A DNA stretch of 64,000 nucleotides from Planctomycetota bacterium (GCA_024276605.1 JAJRWX010000008.1:1-64000), one strand, 5' to 3'. Positions 26,011 through 36,085 are shown, counted from the first letter of the stretch. Notes: generated by a model from the letters alone, not told the origin. Translations and numbers: made by a program.

Positions 26011-26924
26011 CAACTACTGCTCAAGGTAATCAGGAAACAGCTTATTGTGACTACCTGCTACGCCCGGGTAACACGAACTGCGCCGGCTGTGGTATGTCAA
26101 TCGCTTTGCAGTGGGTTGACCAGGCCCTTGAAGGCGAAAAGCCAACACTAGTGATTCCCGCCTGCTGTGGCATTGTAACCGCGGGTGCCTTTCCTACTAG
26201 CGCCTATGGCGCGCCAACTGCGGCTGCCACCTTTGCCAGCTCGCCCGCGCTAGCCACCGGCATCTCGACCATCGCGGCCCTCAACGAGGAAACTCAGCCG
26301 GTGATCTGCTGGGCCGGTGACGGCGGAACGTATGACATTGGTCTGGCAACGATTTCAGCGGCTGCTGAGCGTAACGAAAACATGATCTACATTTGTTATG
26401 ACAACGAGATCTACGGTAACACCGGTGGTCAGCGTAGCAGCGCTACCCCGGCAGGCGTCGTGACCAGTACTACGACCAGTGGAAAAGGTGAGCGTAAAAA
26501 AGATATCATGGCTATCATGGCCGGGCACCACATTCCCTATGCCGCGACGCTATCCGTAGCACATCGAGATGATTTTATCCGTAAGATTAAACGCGCGCGG
26601 GCTACTAAAGGGTTTCGTTTTTTGCTGATCCTCTCGCCGTGTCCGACGGGGTGGAAGTCGGAACCGGAAGACAGTACGGAGTTGATCTCCATGGCTGTGC
26701 GCTCGGGACTATTCCCATTATACGAAATCTTCGACGGCGTTCGATATTGCATCAACAAGCGTCCCGACGGTCTTGCGATCGACGAGTACATCAATCGTCA
26801 ACGGCGTTACAGGGCCGTTGCCGGCGATCCCACCTCTCTTCAAGCGTTCATCAAAGATCAGTGGCACCATTTGGAGGGGATGGTCAAGGCCTTTCCCGCA
26901 ACCGATGAAGACGGCGATCGTTAA
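26007..26924 (+). CDS. porB: 2-oxoacid:ferredoxin oxidoreductase beta subunit (PorB type)
   Basis: A 305-residue TPP-binding subunit. I chose the GTG at 26007, eight bases after AAGGAG and overlapping the alpha stop; a TTG at 25989 would put the ribosome site inside the gene. The TPP motif is GDGGTYDIGLATISAAAERNEN followed by YDNEIYGNTGGQRSSATPAG, very like PorB of pyruvate enzymes. Cluster cysteines are visible as NCAGCG near the start, in PACCG and in SPCPTGW. The C-terminus (FDGVRYCINKRPDGLAIDEYI) is also family-typical. The fused gamma protein carries the other electron-transfer parts. Pyruvate is the likely substrate by motif, 2-oxoglutarate less so. Confidence 0.9.
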   Translation: MTTTAQGNQETAYCDYLLRPGNTNCAGCGMSIALQWVDQALEGEKPTLVIPACCGIVTAGAFPTSAYGAPTAAATFASSPALATGISTIAALNEETQPVICWAGDGGTYDIGLATISAAAERNENMIYICYDNEIYGNTGGQRSSATPAGVVTSTTTSGKGERKKDIMAIMAGHHIPYAATLSVAHRDDFIRKIKRARATKGFRFLLILSPCPTGWKSEPEDSTELISMAVRSGLFPLYEIFDGVRYCINKRPDGLAIDEYINRQRRYRAVAGDPTSLQAFIKDQWHHLEGMVKAFPATDEDGDR

Positions 26925-27260
26925 TATCTTACCGTTGAACTCGATCAACGCAGACAAGAGGTCGGTCACAAGGTAACCAAATTAAACCCACCAAGCGTGC
27001 GTCGTTCCCTCTCAAGCAGGAACGCCATGTCATAAAACGCGGTCATAGCGATATCTCAATATGTCTGGAGGCCATGTGGTCTTTCTTTGCTCTACACATC
27101 TACGATATTGACACGAAGGTACTACATGTAAAATGATGGAGATGCTTGAGGGTGAAATACTTGCCAGATTCGATGACTCACGGATAATCAATCGAAGCCG
27201 GAGAGTCTAGATCATGTTGAGTGTAACTTACATCTCACAAATAAGCCTGAGTCATGTCAT
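26925..27260. other. 336-base spacer without a gene
   Basis: I see no open frame with coding character. A weak GTTGA/TCAAC stem lies right after the beta-subunit gene near 26934 and may contribute to termination. No clear promoter for the following kinase can be named. Confidence 0.5.
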
Positions 27261-28148
27261 ATGACCACGTTTCACGTTATCGCTGCGGCCACGTATTGGT
27301 TGCTCATTGTGATGTGGACGTTCATACTTGTTTTCTACATCATCCGCATACGGCGGCAACGACTTAATAACGCGTTGTTCACTACGCTTATCGTTATTCT
27401 CGCGATCGATGCCTTTCGTACATTGTTTGAAAGTATCTATTTCGGCGCCTGGTATAGCGCGTTGGCGGGAGTTCTCCCGAAGTACATATGCGATTTCTTG
27501 GAGCAGCCGGGCGCCGTATTGATCCCTAAATTGTTCAATGTCATCGTGGCGGCGCTGATTATTCTGATCTTGTTGCGCCGTTGGATTCCTGAAGAGGAAA
27601 AAGAACTGCAAGAGCAACAAAATCGTGAACACAATCTACAACAAGAAGTAGCTATGCGTACGAGCGCATTAGAAAGTACCAACGAACAACTCCGCCGGGA
27701 AATTGTTGAACATACGCATGTACAAGAAGCATTACGAAAGAGTGAAGAGCGATTGGCACGAACAGAAGAATTTTCTCTTGTCATGGCTACCCGTGTTGCC
27801 TTGGATGGCCGGTGGCTTAAAGTGCCCCCCACGTTATGCCAATTGCTTGGGTACGATGAGAAGGACTTGCTCTCGCAAAGTTTCAAGGCCGTCACCCATC
27901 CCGATGACTTTGAAAAAGATTGGCAACAATGTCAACGACTTATTCGCGGAGACATTCAATCGTTTGAACTCGAAAAACGCTATATTCATCGCGATGGGCA
28001 TCTAGTGTGGGTTTACCTGAATTGTTCGGTGGTTAAAGATGAGGAAGGCAAGCCACTGCACTTTTTAACCTATATCCGAGACATTACGGACCGTAAACGT
28101 ATTGAGCAAGAACATCAACAGCTCGCCGATGAGCTTTTGCACGCGTAA
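27261..28148 (+). CDS. Histidine kinase, sensor part: membrane segments and PAS, ending at in-frame TAA
   Basis: A 295-residue sensor part. Three hydrophobic segments span about residues 9-27, 38-60 and 88-106, followed by a coiled coil (EKELQEQQNREHNLQQEV, residues 110-165) and a PAS domain (FSLVMATRVALDGRW, VTHPDDFEKDW, HRDGHLVWVYLNCS, YIRDITDRKRIEQE; residues 170-285). It stops at TAA 28146 after ADELLHA; downstream, in the same frame, [18 protein letters not shown] is the start of the HisKA domain. Kinases of this kind typically read ...[12 protein letters not shown], so CAA to TAA is likely. It would be the input half of a hybrid kinase with a terminal receiver domain. The signal is unknown. 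Confidence 0.8.
   Translation: MTTFHVIAAATYWLLIVMWTFILVFYIIRIRRQRLNNALFTTLIVILAIDAFRTLFESIYFGAWYSALAGVLPKYICDFLEQPGAVLIPKLFNVIVAALIILILLRRWIPEEEKELQEQQNREHNLQQEVAMRTSALESTNEQLRREIVEHTHVQEALRKSEERLARTEEFSLVMATRVALDGRWLKVPPTLCQLLGYDEKDLLSQSFKAVTHPDDFEKDWQQCQRLIRGDIQSFELEKRYIHRDGHLVWVYLNCSVVKDEEGKPLHFLTYIRDITDRKRIEQEHQQLADELLHA
28146..28148 (+). other. In-frame TAA within a hybrid histidine kinase
   Basis: The codon sits between the PAS linker and the H-box, and both sides are in one frame. Family sequence commonly has Gln just before the KMEAVG residues, so CAA to TAA is a plausible single change. Confidence 0.8.
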
Positions 28149-28151
28149 AAA

Positions 28152-29309
28152 ATGGAAGCCGTAGGCCGACTGGCCGGTGGTGTTGCCCATGAATTCAATA
28201 ACCGACTCATGACCATTCTTGGCAATGCGGAAATTCTTTTTTCCAAGCTGGATTCGCCCACGTGGCAAGATCATCGAGAGCTTCTCAAATCATGTGCACA
28301 GTCCGTTGCCCGAGCGTGTGAACGCAGCACAACCTTAACCAAGCAGCTCCTTGCTTTTAGTCGAAAACCGTTGACTCATCCGGAGCCGGTAGACACGCAC
28401 CAGTTATTGCTCGAAACCACCACCATGCTACAACCTTTGCTCGGAGAGAATATTAAATTCGATATAGGCATAGCATCCGATGTCGCACCTATTTTCGGTA
28501 ATGCCGGTCAAATCGAACAGGTGATTACGAATCTGGTTCTAAACGCACGTGATTCGATTAGCGATGTTGGCTGTGTAAAAGTCAAGTGCCACAATGTTGA
28601 CGTGTCGGAATCGTTGGCCTCTCTACATCCCGGTGCGCACGCTGGACGGCATGTGCAAATCACGATTCAAGATGACGGTGCAGGCATGTCAGAAGAGGTG
28701 TTGACGCATATCTTTGAACCTTTTTTTACGACCAAGCAGGTCGGAAAAGGTACCGGTCTGGGATTGGCGATGGTCCACGGTATTGTCTCTCAGATGAGCG
28801 GCTTTATTACAGTAGATAGCCAAGAGCGTGTAGGGACGACCATCCAGGTGACGCTTCCCGTGGCAGATTACGCATGTCAGACGGTAGACACGCTGGATAC
28901 GCAAACGCACTCGGGAAACGGCGAGGTCATTCTGGTCTGTGAAGATGAGCCATCGGTTCGTGAGTTAATATCACATAATCTCATAAGTGCCGGATATGTC
29001 GTGCTCGAAGCAGAAAACGGCGACCAGGCACTGGCGCTGGCTCGTGCGTCTGACAAGTCTATCGATTTACTCGTGACCGATATTGTTATGCCGGGCATGA
29101 ACGGATTTGAACTTTTCAAGAAGATGTCTTCTGAGATGGCTAACATGCAAACTGTGTTTGTTTCGGGCTACGCGACCGAGGCCATCGATCCCGATGTATT
29201 ACCATCGAAGCAGCATGCCCTATTACATAAACCGTTCAAAAATGAAGAACTACTCAAAGTCGTGTGGCAGGTGCTTCATCATCCTTCGATAAATGCTTCA
29301 TCAAAATAG
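28152..29309 (+). CDS. Hybrid histidine kinase, catalytic and receiver part
   Basis: 385 residues starting at the ATG two codons after the in-frame TAA. The HisKA H-box is [19 protein letters not shown]; the ATPase domain shows [10 protein letters not shown] (N box), [10 protein letters not shown] (G1), [21 protein letters not shown] (F and G2) and ends near residue 240. A receiver domain ([14 protein letters not shown], phospho-acceptor Asp in [13 protein letters not shown], Lys in LHKPF) completes it. It could be made separately from the ATG as a cytosolic kinase, but no ribosome binding site precedes it. More likely the gene is one kinase broken by a stop. Its partner regulator is unknown; the internal receiver suggests a phosphorelay. 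Confidence 0.82.
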   Translation: MEAVGRLAGGVAHEFNNRLMTILGNAEILFSKLDSPTWQDHRELLKSCAQSVARACERSTTLTKQLLAFSRKPLTHPEPVDTHQLLLETTTMLQPLLGENIKFDIGIASDVAPIFGNAGQIEQVITNLVLNARDSISDVGCVKVKCHNVDVSESLASLHPGAHAGRHVQITIQDDGAGMSEEVLTHIFEPFFTTKQVGKGTGLGLAMVHGIVSQMSGFITVDSQERVGTTIQVTLPVADYACQTVDTLDTQTHSGNGEVILVCEDEPSVRELISHNLISAGYVVLEAENGDQALALARASDKSIDLLVTDIVMPGMNGFELFKKMSSEMANMQTVFVSGYATEAIDPDVLPSKQHALLHKPFKNEELLKVVWQVLHHPSINASSK

Positions 29310-29346
29310 GACGTCAGGATCGAATATCGTTTCTCAACACCTCAGG

Positions 29347-30174
29347 TCATTTTGTGGTGGGTACGCTGGCGGTTGTTTGTAGGCGTTCCATTTTTTGTCG
29401 GAGCTGATCCGTTTCTTTTTGGCTACGGCTGGGGCCGATGCGTGAGGCTGCGCCGCCGAGTAGGCCGCCGCCGAGTAAGGTAAGTAGCAACTGCATGAAA
29501 TCCTGCTGGTTGGCGGACTCTAAGGTGGCGATGGCTTCCGGGGTGATGCCCGCTTCCCGGGCGACGGTGAGCACGGTGGATCGTAATTTATTGGGGTCGC
29601 TGAGCACAGCCTGCAACTTGGTGACGCTTTGCGTCAAGGCCATCTTTAGTGACAATATATTGTCATTGGTTATTTTGTCAGTAAGTTTCATGCTCGTCAT
29701 AGCCTCTTGAAGATCGTTAGCCTGGTCGTCTAATTGACGAGTAAGTGCGGTGGTAACCGTATCGATCTTTTCTTTGGTTTCGTTGTCAACGCGCGCTACA
29801 TCTGAGGTTGCTTCGTCGAATAGTTTGGTCAGTAGCAGGCCGTCAGGCATGCCAATAAATCGGGCAGCCACTTGGGTTATGGTGTCGAGGTTTTCTCCGA
29901 TAGCGGAGTGCATGGCGTCGGTTTGTTCGTTAAGCTTGACGATGCGCTGATCGAATTCGGTTTTGAGTTGGTCGATGGCTGCGGCTGTTTGCGTACTCAT
30001 CGCCTGGTGTTGTTTGGTCATGTTGTCGTCGTGTATCTGTTGTTGTTGGTTAAGCTGTTGGGTGAATCGCTTGGCGTCGCCGAATGTCGGTGCGAAAAAA
30101 TCATCTCGCATGGCGGAGGTGCATCCGGACAAACAGGCGAGTAGGCTAACGAGGATACAAGTGTAACGAAGCAT
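29347..30174 (-). CDS. Coiled-coil lipoprotein of unknown function
   Basis: A 275-residue predicted outer-membrane or periplasmic lipoprotein: LVSLLACLSGC is a signal with lipobox LSGC. Residues 40-200 are a Gln-, Thr- and Asp-rich coiled coil (LKTEFDQRIVKLNEQTDAMH and neighbours) followed by GGGLLGGAASRIG, a short Gly-rich segment, and a charged tail. I recognise no family. The combination of lipid anchor, long helix and glycine turn is seen in cell-envelope structural proteins and in some phage lysis factors, but nothing decides. It is a lone minus-strand gene; upstream CTCCTTGG on the plus strand is its AAGGAG ribosome binding site. Confidence 0.6.
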   Translation of the reverse strand: MLRYTCILVSLLACLSGCTSAMRDDFFAPTFGDAKRFTQQLNQQQQIHDDNMTKQHQAMSTQTAAAIDQLKTEFDQRIVKLNEQTDAMHSAIGENLDTITQVAARFIGMPDGLLLTKLFDEATSDVARVDNETKEKIDTVTTALTRQLDDQANDLQEAMTSMKLTDKITNDNILSLKMALTQSVTKLQAVLSDPNKLRSTVLTVAREAGITPEAIATLESANQQDFMQLLLTLLGGGLLGGAASRIGPSRSQKETDQLRQKMERLQTTASVPTTK

Positions 30175-30509
30175 GGTTTGTTCTCCTTGGGTAAGCGAAT
30201 GGGTAACTACAGACAGTGGCTACGGCGAAATGTATCGCCACACCTATAGAACGTGAACGCTGATCGCTGAGGGTGATTTAATCGTTGATACTATGCTGTA
30301 CGGGTTGCTTACTTATTACGGGCGCAGTTCGGATTGACCAGTAGGGCCGCTTCTTGACAGGCGCGGTTCAGGATGAGGGGTGGGCAAGTGGCTTTACCTA
30401 CATATACTACGAACGCATGATAGATGTTGTGCCTGACCAGATTTGTAGGTTTTGATTTGGTATAAAGATATCATCTATCGTTGGGTTGCACCTATACCGG
30501 AGGACCAAT
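30175..30509. other. 335-base divergent spacer
   Basis: It holds the ribosome site of the lipoprotein gene at the left and a TATAAA (30461-30466) near the right end that may be the -10 of the next gene, without a clear -35. Nothing else recognisable. Confidence 0.45.
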
Positions 30510-30839
30510 ATGAGCGATTTGAGTAACAAAACATGTCAGCCTTGCCAAGGTGGCGTGCCTGCGCTATCGGGCGATCAAAGAGAAGCATTGTTAGATCAGT
30601 TGGATCATTGGCAAGTGATTGATGATCATCACTTACGTAAAGAGTTTACTTTTCCGGATTTTGTGCAAGCCTTGGCAGCCGTGAACACCATCGGCGAGAT
30701 GGCAGAACGTGAAGGGCATCATCCTGACCTCTATCTTGCATGGGGCAAGGTGCGCGTTGACATTTGGACGCACAAAATCGACGGGTTGACGGAGAGTGAT
30801 TTTATCCTGGCCGCTAAAATTGATGATGCATTGAAATAG
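30510..30839 (+). CDS. Pterin-4a-carbinolamine dehydratase
   Basis: A 109-residue enzyme with the family signature: LDHWQVIDDHHLRKEFTFPDFVQALAAVN and AEREGHHPDLYLAWGKVRVDIWTH, containing the paired catalytic His in HHP and the later WTH. It dehydrates 4a-hydroxy-tetrahydropterin, recycling the cofactor of aromatic amino-acid hydroxylases, although in many bacteria without such a hydroxylase its job is unclear. No hydroxylase is in the window. I chose the ATG at 30510 behind CCGGAGGACC rather than the TTG eight codons earlier. The first 20 residues contain CQPC, a feature often seen in this subfamily. Confidence 0.9.
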   Translation: MSDLSNKTCQPCQGGVPALSGDQREALLDQLDHWQVIDDHHLRKEFTFPDFVQALAAVNTIGEMAEREGHHPDLYLAWGKVRVDIWTHKIDGLTESDFILAAKIDDALK

Positions 30840-30897
30840 ATTCCTTTCAGATGACCTACAAACTATTTTACTCTTTGGGCAACGCGAGTACATCTAC

Positions 30898-31413
30898 ATG
30901 TCATTTATCGTTGAAACCGAGCGACTTGGTATGAGGCGTTACCATCCTGATGATGCTGAGATGTTTCTCGCGTTGTTCAGTGATCCGGAGGTTATGCGCT
31001 ACATCCCTAACGAATTGGCGCCGGACAATGTCGATGAGATGCGTCAAATGCTCGTCGACTATCCGGATTACAAAAAGCATGGCTTTGGCAGATGGTCATG
31101 CATTCTCAAGGAGACCGGGCGGTTCATCGGATTCACCGGCCTGAAATTTTTGGAAGACTTTGGCGGAGAAGTAGACTTAGGCTATCGCTTCTTTCGTGAA
31201 TTCTGGGGCCGGGGCATTGCGACGGAAGCCGGGTTGGCGTCACTGAGCTACGGCTTCGATGTACTGGGCCTGCAACGCGTCATCGGACTGGCATTACCAG
31301 AGAACATAGCTTCAAAGCGGGTGCTTGAAAAATGTGGTATGAGCTTCGAGCGACATGCGACCTATGATGGGCAAGAAGTAGCGGTTTACGCCGTTGAAAA
31401 ACAAATGGAGTAG
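30898..31413 (+). CDS. GNAT acetyltransferase (RimJ/RimL type)
   Basis: A 171-residue GNAT enzyme that starts with VETERLGMRRYHPDDAEMF, the usual N-terminus of the RimJ/RimL branch, and has the acetyl-CoA binding motif A in RFFREFWGRGIATEAGLASL, then RVIGLALPENIASKRVLEKCGMSF as motif B region. Members acetylate ribosomal proteins, other N-termini or small molecules; the substrate here is unknown. It begins 58 bases after the pterin dehydratase and may be cotranscribed, though no functional link is evident. No signal peptide. Confidence 0.88.
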   Translation: MSFIVETERLGMRRYHPDDAEMFLALFSDPEVMRYIPNELAPDNVDEMRQMLVDYPDYKKHGFGRWSCILKETGRFIGFTGLKFLEDFGGEVDLGYRFFREFWGRGIATEAGLASLSYGFDVLGLQRVIGLALPENIASKRVLEKCGMSFERHATYDGQEVAVYAVEKQME

Positions 31414-31837
31414 CGCAAGCTCTATTATACTGTGGCGGCTATGGTGTGTTTGTTCTGGAGATGATGTCCAGTACAACGGTACGCCTGACTATTGAGTGCA
31501 CTAGTTAGGGAGGTTTAACTTATTATATAGCGAGCTAAGTGCTTTAATCCCGTGCGTACTGACTCTATGATTCTCCATTTCTGTGGTTGATCGAGTGGAT
31601 TTAGATACGTTATCGGTGATCGCAGTGGGGAAGTAACGTGTCTTATGTTGCTTACACTAGACAATACTCGTCTTCCACCATACATTCGGTAACAAGTTGG
31701 CCTAAACAAACATATCGTTTACAGGATTATTCGCCTTATGGGTAAATCACCTGGCATTTACCGTCGACACTACGCTGCCCCTCCAAGCTGCACTACGCGG
31801 AACCCCCGGATGCGCTTGCTAGCAATTGGTTGCAACT
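31414..31837. other. 424-base spacer
   Basis: A/T-rich at its left side; no supported gene, repeat or clear promoter seen. Short open frames on the minus strand have no ribosome binding site. Confidence 0.5.
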
Positions 31838-33295
31838 ATGTTAGGAGTTGATGTAAGCCCGGCTACTTTGTACCGCTGGTTTATGCCAAGCATTCGCTGG
31901 CTCGAACCTGCATTTATTTTCGTGCTTGTGGCCACCGCTCTACTCGTAGCGTACTTACTTCGATGTAATGATCAATTTAATATTCTCATCATCGGGTTGA
32001 CAAACAGCGCAATAGTCTCCTATGCGATTTATGTTATTGCTCCATTGTCTTTCATCACATTTTGGTCCATAGGAGTCTACATCTATCTAAGGTTGGGCAA
32101 TGGACCGAAACTCGGACTTGTCTATGAAGCATTCGATGTCGAGGAGCCTCACGTTCAGAAAGTCAAACAAATCCTCCGTGAGTTGCACAATAGTGGTGAA
32201 ATGCGTCATCGTACATCTCTTCGTTTTCTTCCACGACGCGCCTTAGCTAATCCGCAGTCAATTGACCGATACATCCGTCGCTACAACTTCAGTATGATTG
32301 CTCACATTGGACAAACTAAAACCTTAGACTCGAACCGACCTCATTTCGAAGTGAAATTCCATATGAAATGGAAGAACACCGACATACAAGTCATTGATAA
32401 AATGATTCGCGCCTATTTAGTACGGCAGCAAGTGTCCAACACCAAGCCTATAAGTGTCCTCGATTTACTTAAGAAGAGCGCCGCTACACTCAACGATCTT
32501 ATGCTCACGCTTCTTGCGCTTCAAAAACTCATGAACAATGAACTTCCAGACGCGGCCGCTCTGCTTCGCCGGATAGAAGACCTAACTCCTGAATCTCTCG
32601 ATCCAACAAAACCACCCCGTGCCCCTATTCGTGAACTTGATGCCGTCGCTCGACTTCGCCCACTGCAATTCTCCATCACTGACATGCCTAGCCCCGACAT
32701 ACTTCGTGATATGTTAACTAAAGCGGAAACAGCTAACCGGTACGCTACCCAATTTAGTTGGGTAGCATACACCATTGCCAGATTAAGATTCCTAAATGGT
32801 GACAATGTCGGTGCACTTTCGATTATCGAAGAAAACATCCAAAGCATCCCGTCCGCGAAACGGAACCCCTTTATCCTTCTCGCCAAAGCATTCCTGGAGT
32901 TCCACTCGTATCGTTGGCACAATTCTTATGATTGCTATATTAGACTCCTTGACAATCCAAACCTCTTCGATATCCAATGGCAACACGACCTTGTCCCATT
33001 CGCTGACTACGTGGCTTCAATTGAAATGGAAGGCGCTCAGATCCTTCAGGTGTTGTACGCACGTCTCGCAAATTGTGGAGTAACTTCAAAGATCGAAACT
33101 GAGGCTTTCGCATGGATCGAAGCGGATATTACTCGCTCGTGCTTTCGTGATCTGCTGCAGCGCGCACCCGAGGTCTGGTCCGCTTGTCATAGCAGTACTT
33201 CGGAGTCTAGCTCAAAACAGGAAAAATCCCGTCCACCTGTCAAATCGAAACAATCAAAGAAAACCCGTCGCAAACGCAAGAAACCTCGCAAATGA
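31838..33295 (+). CDS. Unknown membrane protein with helical-repeat cytosolic part
   Basis: A 485-residue protein I do not recognise. Two hydrophobic segments (PAFIFVLVATALLVAYLL and the block from IVSYAIYVIAPL to IGVYIYL) anchor the N-terminus; the remaining 400 residues look cytosolic, with a helical, TPR-like region around residues 260-400 (NRYATQFSWVAYTIARLRFLNGDNVGALSIIEE, KAFLEFHSYRWHNSYDCYIRLLDN). The last 40 residues are strongly basic, with Lys/Arg/Ser runs. Start choice is uncertain: ATG 31838, TTG 31826 and ATG 31883 all lack a good ribosome site. Base composition is lower in GC than neighbours, a hint of transfer. A terminator-like hairpin follows. Confidence 0.55.
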   Translation: MLGVDVSPATLYRWFMPSIRWLEPAFIFVLVATALLVAYLLRCNDQFNILIIGLTNSAIVSYAIYVIAPLSFITFWSIGVYIYLRLGNGPKLGLVYEAFDVEEPHVQKVKQILRELHNSGEMRHRTSLRFLPRRALANPQSIDRYIRRYNFSMIAHIGQTKTLDSNRPHFEVKFHMKWKNTDIQVIDKMIRAYLVRQQVSNTKPISVLDLLKKSAATLNDLMLTLLALQKLMNNELPDAAALLRRIEDLTPESLDPTKPPRAPIRELDAVARLRPLQFSITDMPSPDILRDMLTKAETANRYATQFSWVAYTIARLRFLNGDNVGALSIIEENIQSIPSAKRNPFILLAKAFLEFHSYRWHNSYDCYIRLLDNPNLFDIQWQHDLVPFADYVASIEMEGAQILQVLYARLANCGVTSKIETEAFAWIEADITRSCFRDLLQRAPEVWSACHSSTSESSSKQEKSRPPVKSKQSKKTRRKRKKPRK

Positions 33296-33378
33296 GCACG
33301 CTTCGCAATGTGTACAATTATAGAAGTAGACCGTCCTACGTTCTTTATGCTCTATGAAATTCGCAACTCCGCGCGAGC

Positions 33379-33394
33379 TCCCGACAAGTCGGGA
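33379..33394 (+). terminator. Rho-independent terminator
   Basis: TCCCGA-CAAG-TCGGGA followed by TTTTATT, 84 bases after the unknown membrane protein gene. It points away from ftsH, whose end is 43 bases further. Confidence 0.6.
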
Positions 33395-33437
33395 TTTTAT
33401 TCCGCCCGCGGTTCGGTATATTGATGCTTGAAATGTT

Positions 33438-35483
33438 CTAGTTTGGTTGTGGTAATGGTCCGTCGCCTAGGTCGGGTTTGGGGTCGGCTGTTACCGGTCT
33501 TGCGGTGCCGACTTGTGCGCTTGTGGCGGCTTCTGCTGCGTCGAGTAAGTCGGCTACGGCGGCTCGGTCCAGCGACTCACCGCGTATGACGGCGTTGACT
33601 TCATCACAGGAAAGCGTTTCGTATTTGAGTAGCGCTTCGGCGATGGCTTCGACTTTTGCCTTGTTGTCGACGATGATTTTTTGGGCTTGTGCGTAGGCGC
33701 TGTCGACGATTTGTTTGATCTCGGCGTCGAGTAATTCAGCGGTTTTGTCGGAATATTCTCGGGCGCCGGGCAAGCCGAACATCTCGCTGTTGCTTTCGTC
33801 ACCGTAGAAAATGAACCCGGCTGCCTCGGTCATGCCCCAATCGCGCACCATATTTCGGGCTAGGCTGGTGACTTGTTTGATGTCGCTGGAAGCGCCGCTG
33901 CTGATGTCGTTAAAGAAAATATCTTCGGCGATGCGTCCACCGAACATGACGCGCATCATGGATAGCAAATAAGTTTTCGTGTAAACCATGCGGTCGCGTT
34001 CCGGAAGAGAGAACGTCGCACCACCGGCTGGACCTCGTGGGATAATGCTGACCTTGTGGAGTGGGTCACCGTCTTTTTCAAGGGCTTGGATCAGTGCATG
34101 GCCGGCTTCGTGATAGGCCGTGACTTTGCGGTCACGTTCATCGACGTAGGCGCTTTTCTTGGCACGCCCCCAGCGGACTTTATCGCGGGCTTCTTCGAGG
34201 TCTTCCTGTTCGACGAAATCTTTTGCGGCCATGGTGGCGATCAAGGCGGCTTCGTTGACTAATGCAGCTAACTCGGCACCGCTGAACATGGGCGTGCCGC
34301 GGGCGACGCGTTTGATGTCTACGGTTGGTCCGAGCTTGATCTTCTTCATGTGTACTTTGAGAATTTCGTATCGGCCTTGTAGGTCGGGTAGTGATACAAA
34401 CACTTGTCGATCGAATCGGCCCGGGCGGGTGAGCGCGGGGTCGAGTACGTCAGCGCGGTTGGTCGCTGCGATGACGATGATCTGCGAATTGGATTCAAAG
34501 CCGTCCATCTCGACGAGGATGGCATTGAGGGTTTGCTCTCGTTCGTCGTGACCTCCGCCGCCGAAACTAGCGCCGCGTCTTCGTCCTACGGCGTCGATTT
34601 CATCGAGGAAGATAATGCAAGGTGAGCTTTCCTTGGCCTGTTTGAATAAGTCTCTCACGCGTGACGCGCCGACACCCACGAACATTTCTACGAAGTCTGA
34701 GCCACTAATGGAGAAGAAGGGTACGTCGGCTTCGCCGGCGATGGCTTTGGCGAGTAGCGTTTTACCACATCCCGGTTGACCGACCAGTAGTACACCGCGC
34801 GGGATGCGCCCGCCGAGGCGTTGAAACTTTTTCGGCATTTTGAGGAATTCAATAATTTCCATCACCTCATCTTTGGCCTCTTCGATACCGGCCACATCGG
34901 CGAAGGTTACGTTGGTGTGTTCCTTGGGGGTGACGCGATGGCGCGATCGGCCAAAGTTGCCGAGCATACCACCGCCACCGCCTGCATTGCGCAGTTGACG
35001 GAATACGAAAAACCAGAGGAAACCAAAAATGAGTAACCAGGGGAGTATGCTGCTGAGCAACACAAGCAGAAGCTGGTTGGGTTTGTCCGCCTTAATTTCC
35101 GCATCCGGCATGGCTGTGTTTAGCCCGTCGATGAACCGGCTATCGATGGCTTCGCGCGGGTAGGTGAGGGTGAATTTGTTTGTGGCACCGGGCATGGTGC
35201 CTTCGGTTTGGACTAGTTCACCTTCAATGGTACCGTCTTCTCTGATGACGAGTTTGGCGATGTTTTTGTTGGCGATGTGTTTCCTGAATTCGCTGATAGT
35301 GATCTGCTGAGCGGAATCGAGGGAATTGTTTAGAAGTCCCACGAGAACGATGGCTAGTCCGAGCAAGAGGAGCCAATGGACGAGGTTGCGTGACAGGCGC
35401 GGGCTAGGCCCGGCTGCCCCCTTTTGCTCTTTTGGCTCTTGGTTATCAGGTGCTGGTGTTGGTGTTTCGCTGTTATTAGCCAT
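33438..35483 (-). CDS. ftsH: ATP-dependent zinc metalloprotease FtsH
   Basis: A 681-residue membrane protease. It has two transmembrane helices ([17 protein letters not shown], about residues 32-48, and [20 protein letters not shown], about 145-165) flanking a periplasmic part, then the AAA domain with Walker A GQPGCGKT, Walker B IIFLDEID and the second region of homology ([20 protein letters not shown]), and the zinc site HEAGH in [17 protein letters not shown]. FtsH degrades membrane and short-lived cytosolic proteins. It follows the bamD-like and lptE-like genes in one minus-strand run, linking envelope quality control and assembly. The acidic C-terminus is longer than in E. coli, as in many Planctomycetota. 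ATG behind AAGGAATGAG. Confidence 0.95.
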   Translation of the reverse strand: MANNSETPTPAPDNQEPKEQKGAAGPSPRLSRNLVHWLLLLGLAIVLVGLLNNSLDSAQQITISEFRKHIANKNIAKLVIREDGTIEGELVQTEGTMPGATNKFTLTYPREAIDSRFIDGLNTAMPDAEIKADKPNQLLLVLLSSILPWLLIFGFLWFFVFRQLRNAGGGGGMLGNFGRSRHRVTPKEHTNVTFADVAGIEEAKDEVMEIIEFLKMPKKFQRLGGRIPRGVLLVGQPGCGKTLLAKAIAGEADVPFFSISGSDFVEMFVGVGASRVRDLFKQAKESSPCIIFLDEIDAVGRRRGASFGGGGHDEREQTLNAILVEMDGFESNSQIIVIAATNRADVLDPALTRPGRFDRQVFVSLPDLQGRYEILKVHMKKIKLGPTVDIKRVARGTPMFSGAELAALVNEAALIATMAAKDFVEQEDLEEARDKVRWGRAKKSAYVDERDRKVTAYHEAGHALIQALEKDGDPLHKVSIIPRGPAGGATFSLPERDRMVYTKTYLLSMMRVMFGGRIAEDIFFNDISSGASSDIKQVTSLARNMVRDWGMTEAAGFIFYGDESNSEMFGLPGAREYSDKTAELLDAEIKQIVDSAYAQAQKIIVDNKAKVEAIAEALLKYETLSCDEVNAVIRGESLDRAAVADLLDAAEAATSAQVGTARPVTADPKPDLGDGPLPQPN

Positions 35484-35558
35484 CCGCGATGTCTCATTCC
35501 TTCAAAGTTAAAGCTTAGTAGCGACAGGTTTTATTGCCCGTATATAATGATAGCGTAG

Positions 35559-36056
35559 TTACCAATCTGATTCCATCGCTTCCACAATTTGCTGCGCCAG
35601 ACCGTCCATGCCCCTTGTCATGCCGTCAGAAAACGTCTCCCCCACCGGGGGGATATAGGTGGCCTGGTAAAGGAATCTAGGCCTTTCAAGCAAGATATCG
35701 CCGGTTTTCATGTTTTTAAGGCGAAATCGAATCTCGATGGTGGCGCCTATCTCTCTTGGTAGATCATTGTCCAGATCGTCTCCAAATGAACGATTATTAA
35801 CACTGAGGATTTCGCCACTAAGGACCGCATCTGCATGGTCGCGTGGTGCGATATGGTATGGCGTATCCGTTTCGAGGCGTTTTACGATAGCCTCGGTTAG
35901 TCGAAACTCCAGACCGCGTCGGAACTCTTTGGACTGAAACATCTCGACGTGGACGGTTTGTATATCGGCTGAAAACGGCCGTGTCGTGGAGTAGCTACAC
36001 CCGATAGCCAACGTGACCAACGTGAGCAGAACGAATGAGGTTAGTTGTCTTATCAT
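35559..36056 (-). CDS. LptE-like outer-membrane lipoprotein
   Basis: A 165-residue predicted lipoprotein: signal with lipobox TLAIGC then a mature part starting SYSTTRPFSADIQTVHVEMFQSKEFRRGLEFRLTEAIVKRLE. This is the usual shape of LptE-family proteins, which plug the LptD channel and help put lipopolysaccharide on the cell surface. Later GEILSVNNRSF and IRFRLKNMKTGDILLER strands fit the same fold. Family identity is weak at sequence level. It lies 29 bases downstream of the bamD-like gene and 75 upstream of ftsH, in an envelope-biogenesis operon. Confidence 0.7.
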   Translation of the reverse strand: MIRQLTSFVLLTLVTLAIGCSYSTTRPFSADIQTVHVEMFQSKEFRRGLEFRLTEAIVKRLETDTPYHIAPRDHADAVLSGEILSVNNRSFGDDLDNDLPREIGATIEIRFRLKNMKTGDILLERPRFLYQATYIPPVGETFSDGMTRGMDGLAQQIVEAMESDW

Positions 36057-36085
36057 AGGATCGTTGCCTGTTCGTTATAGGGCCT

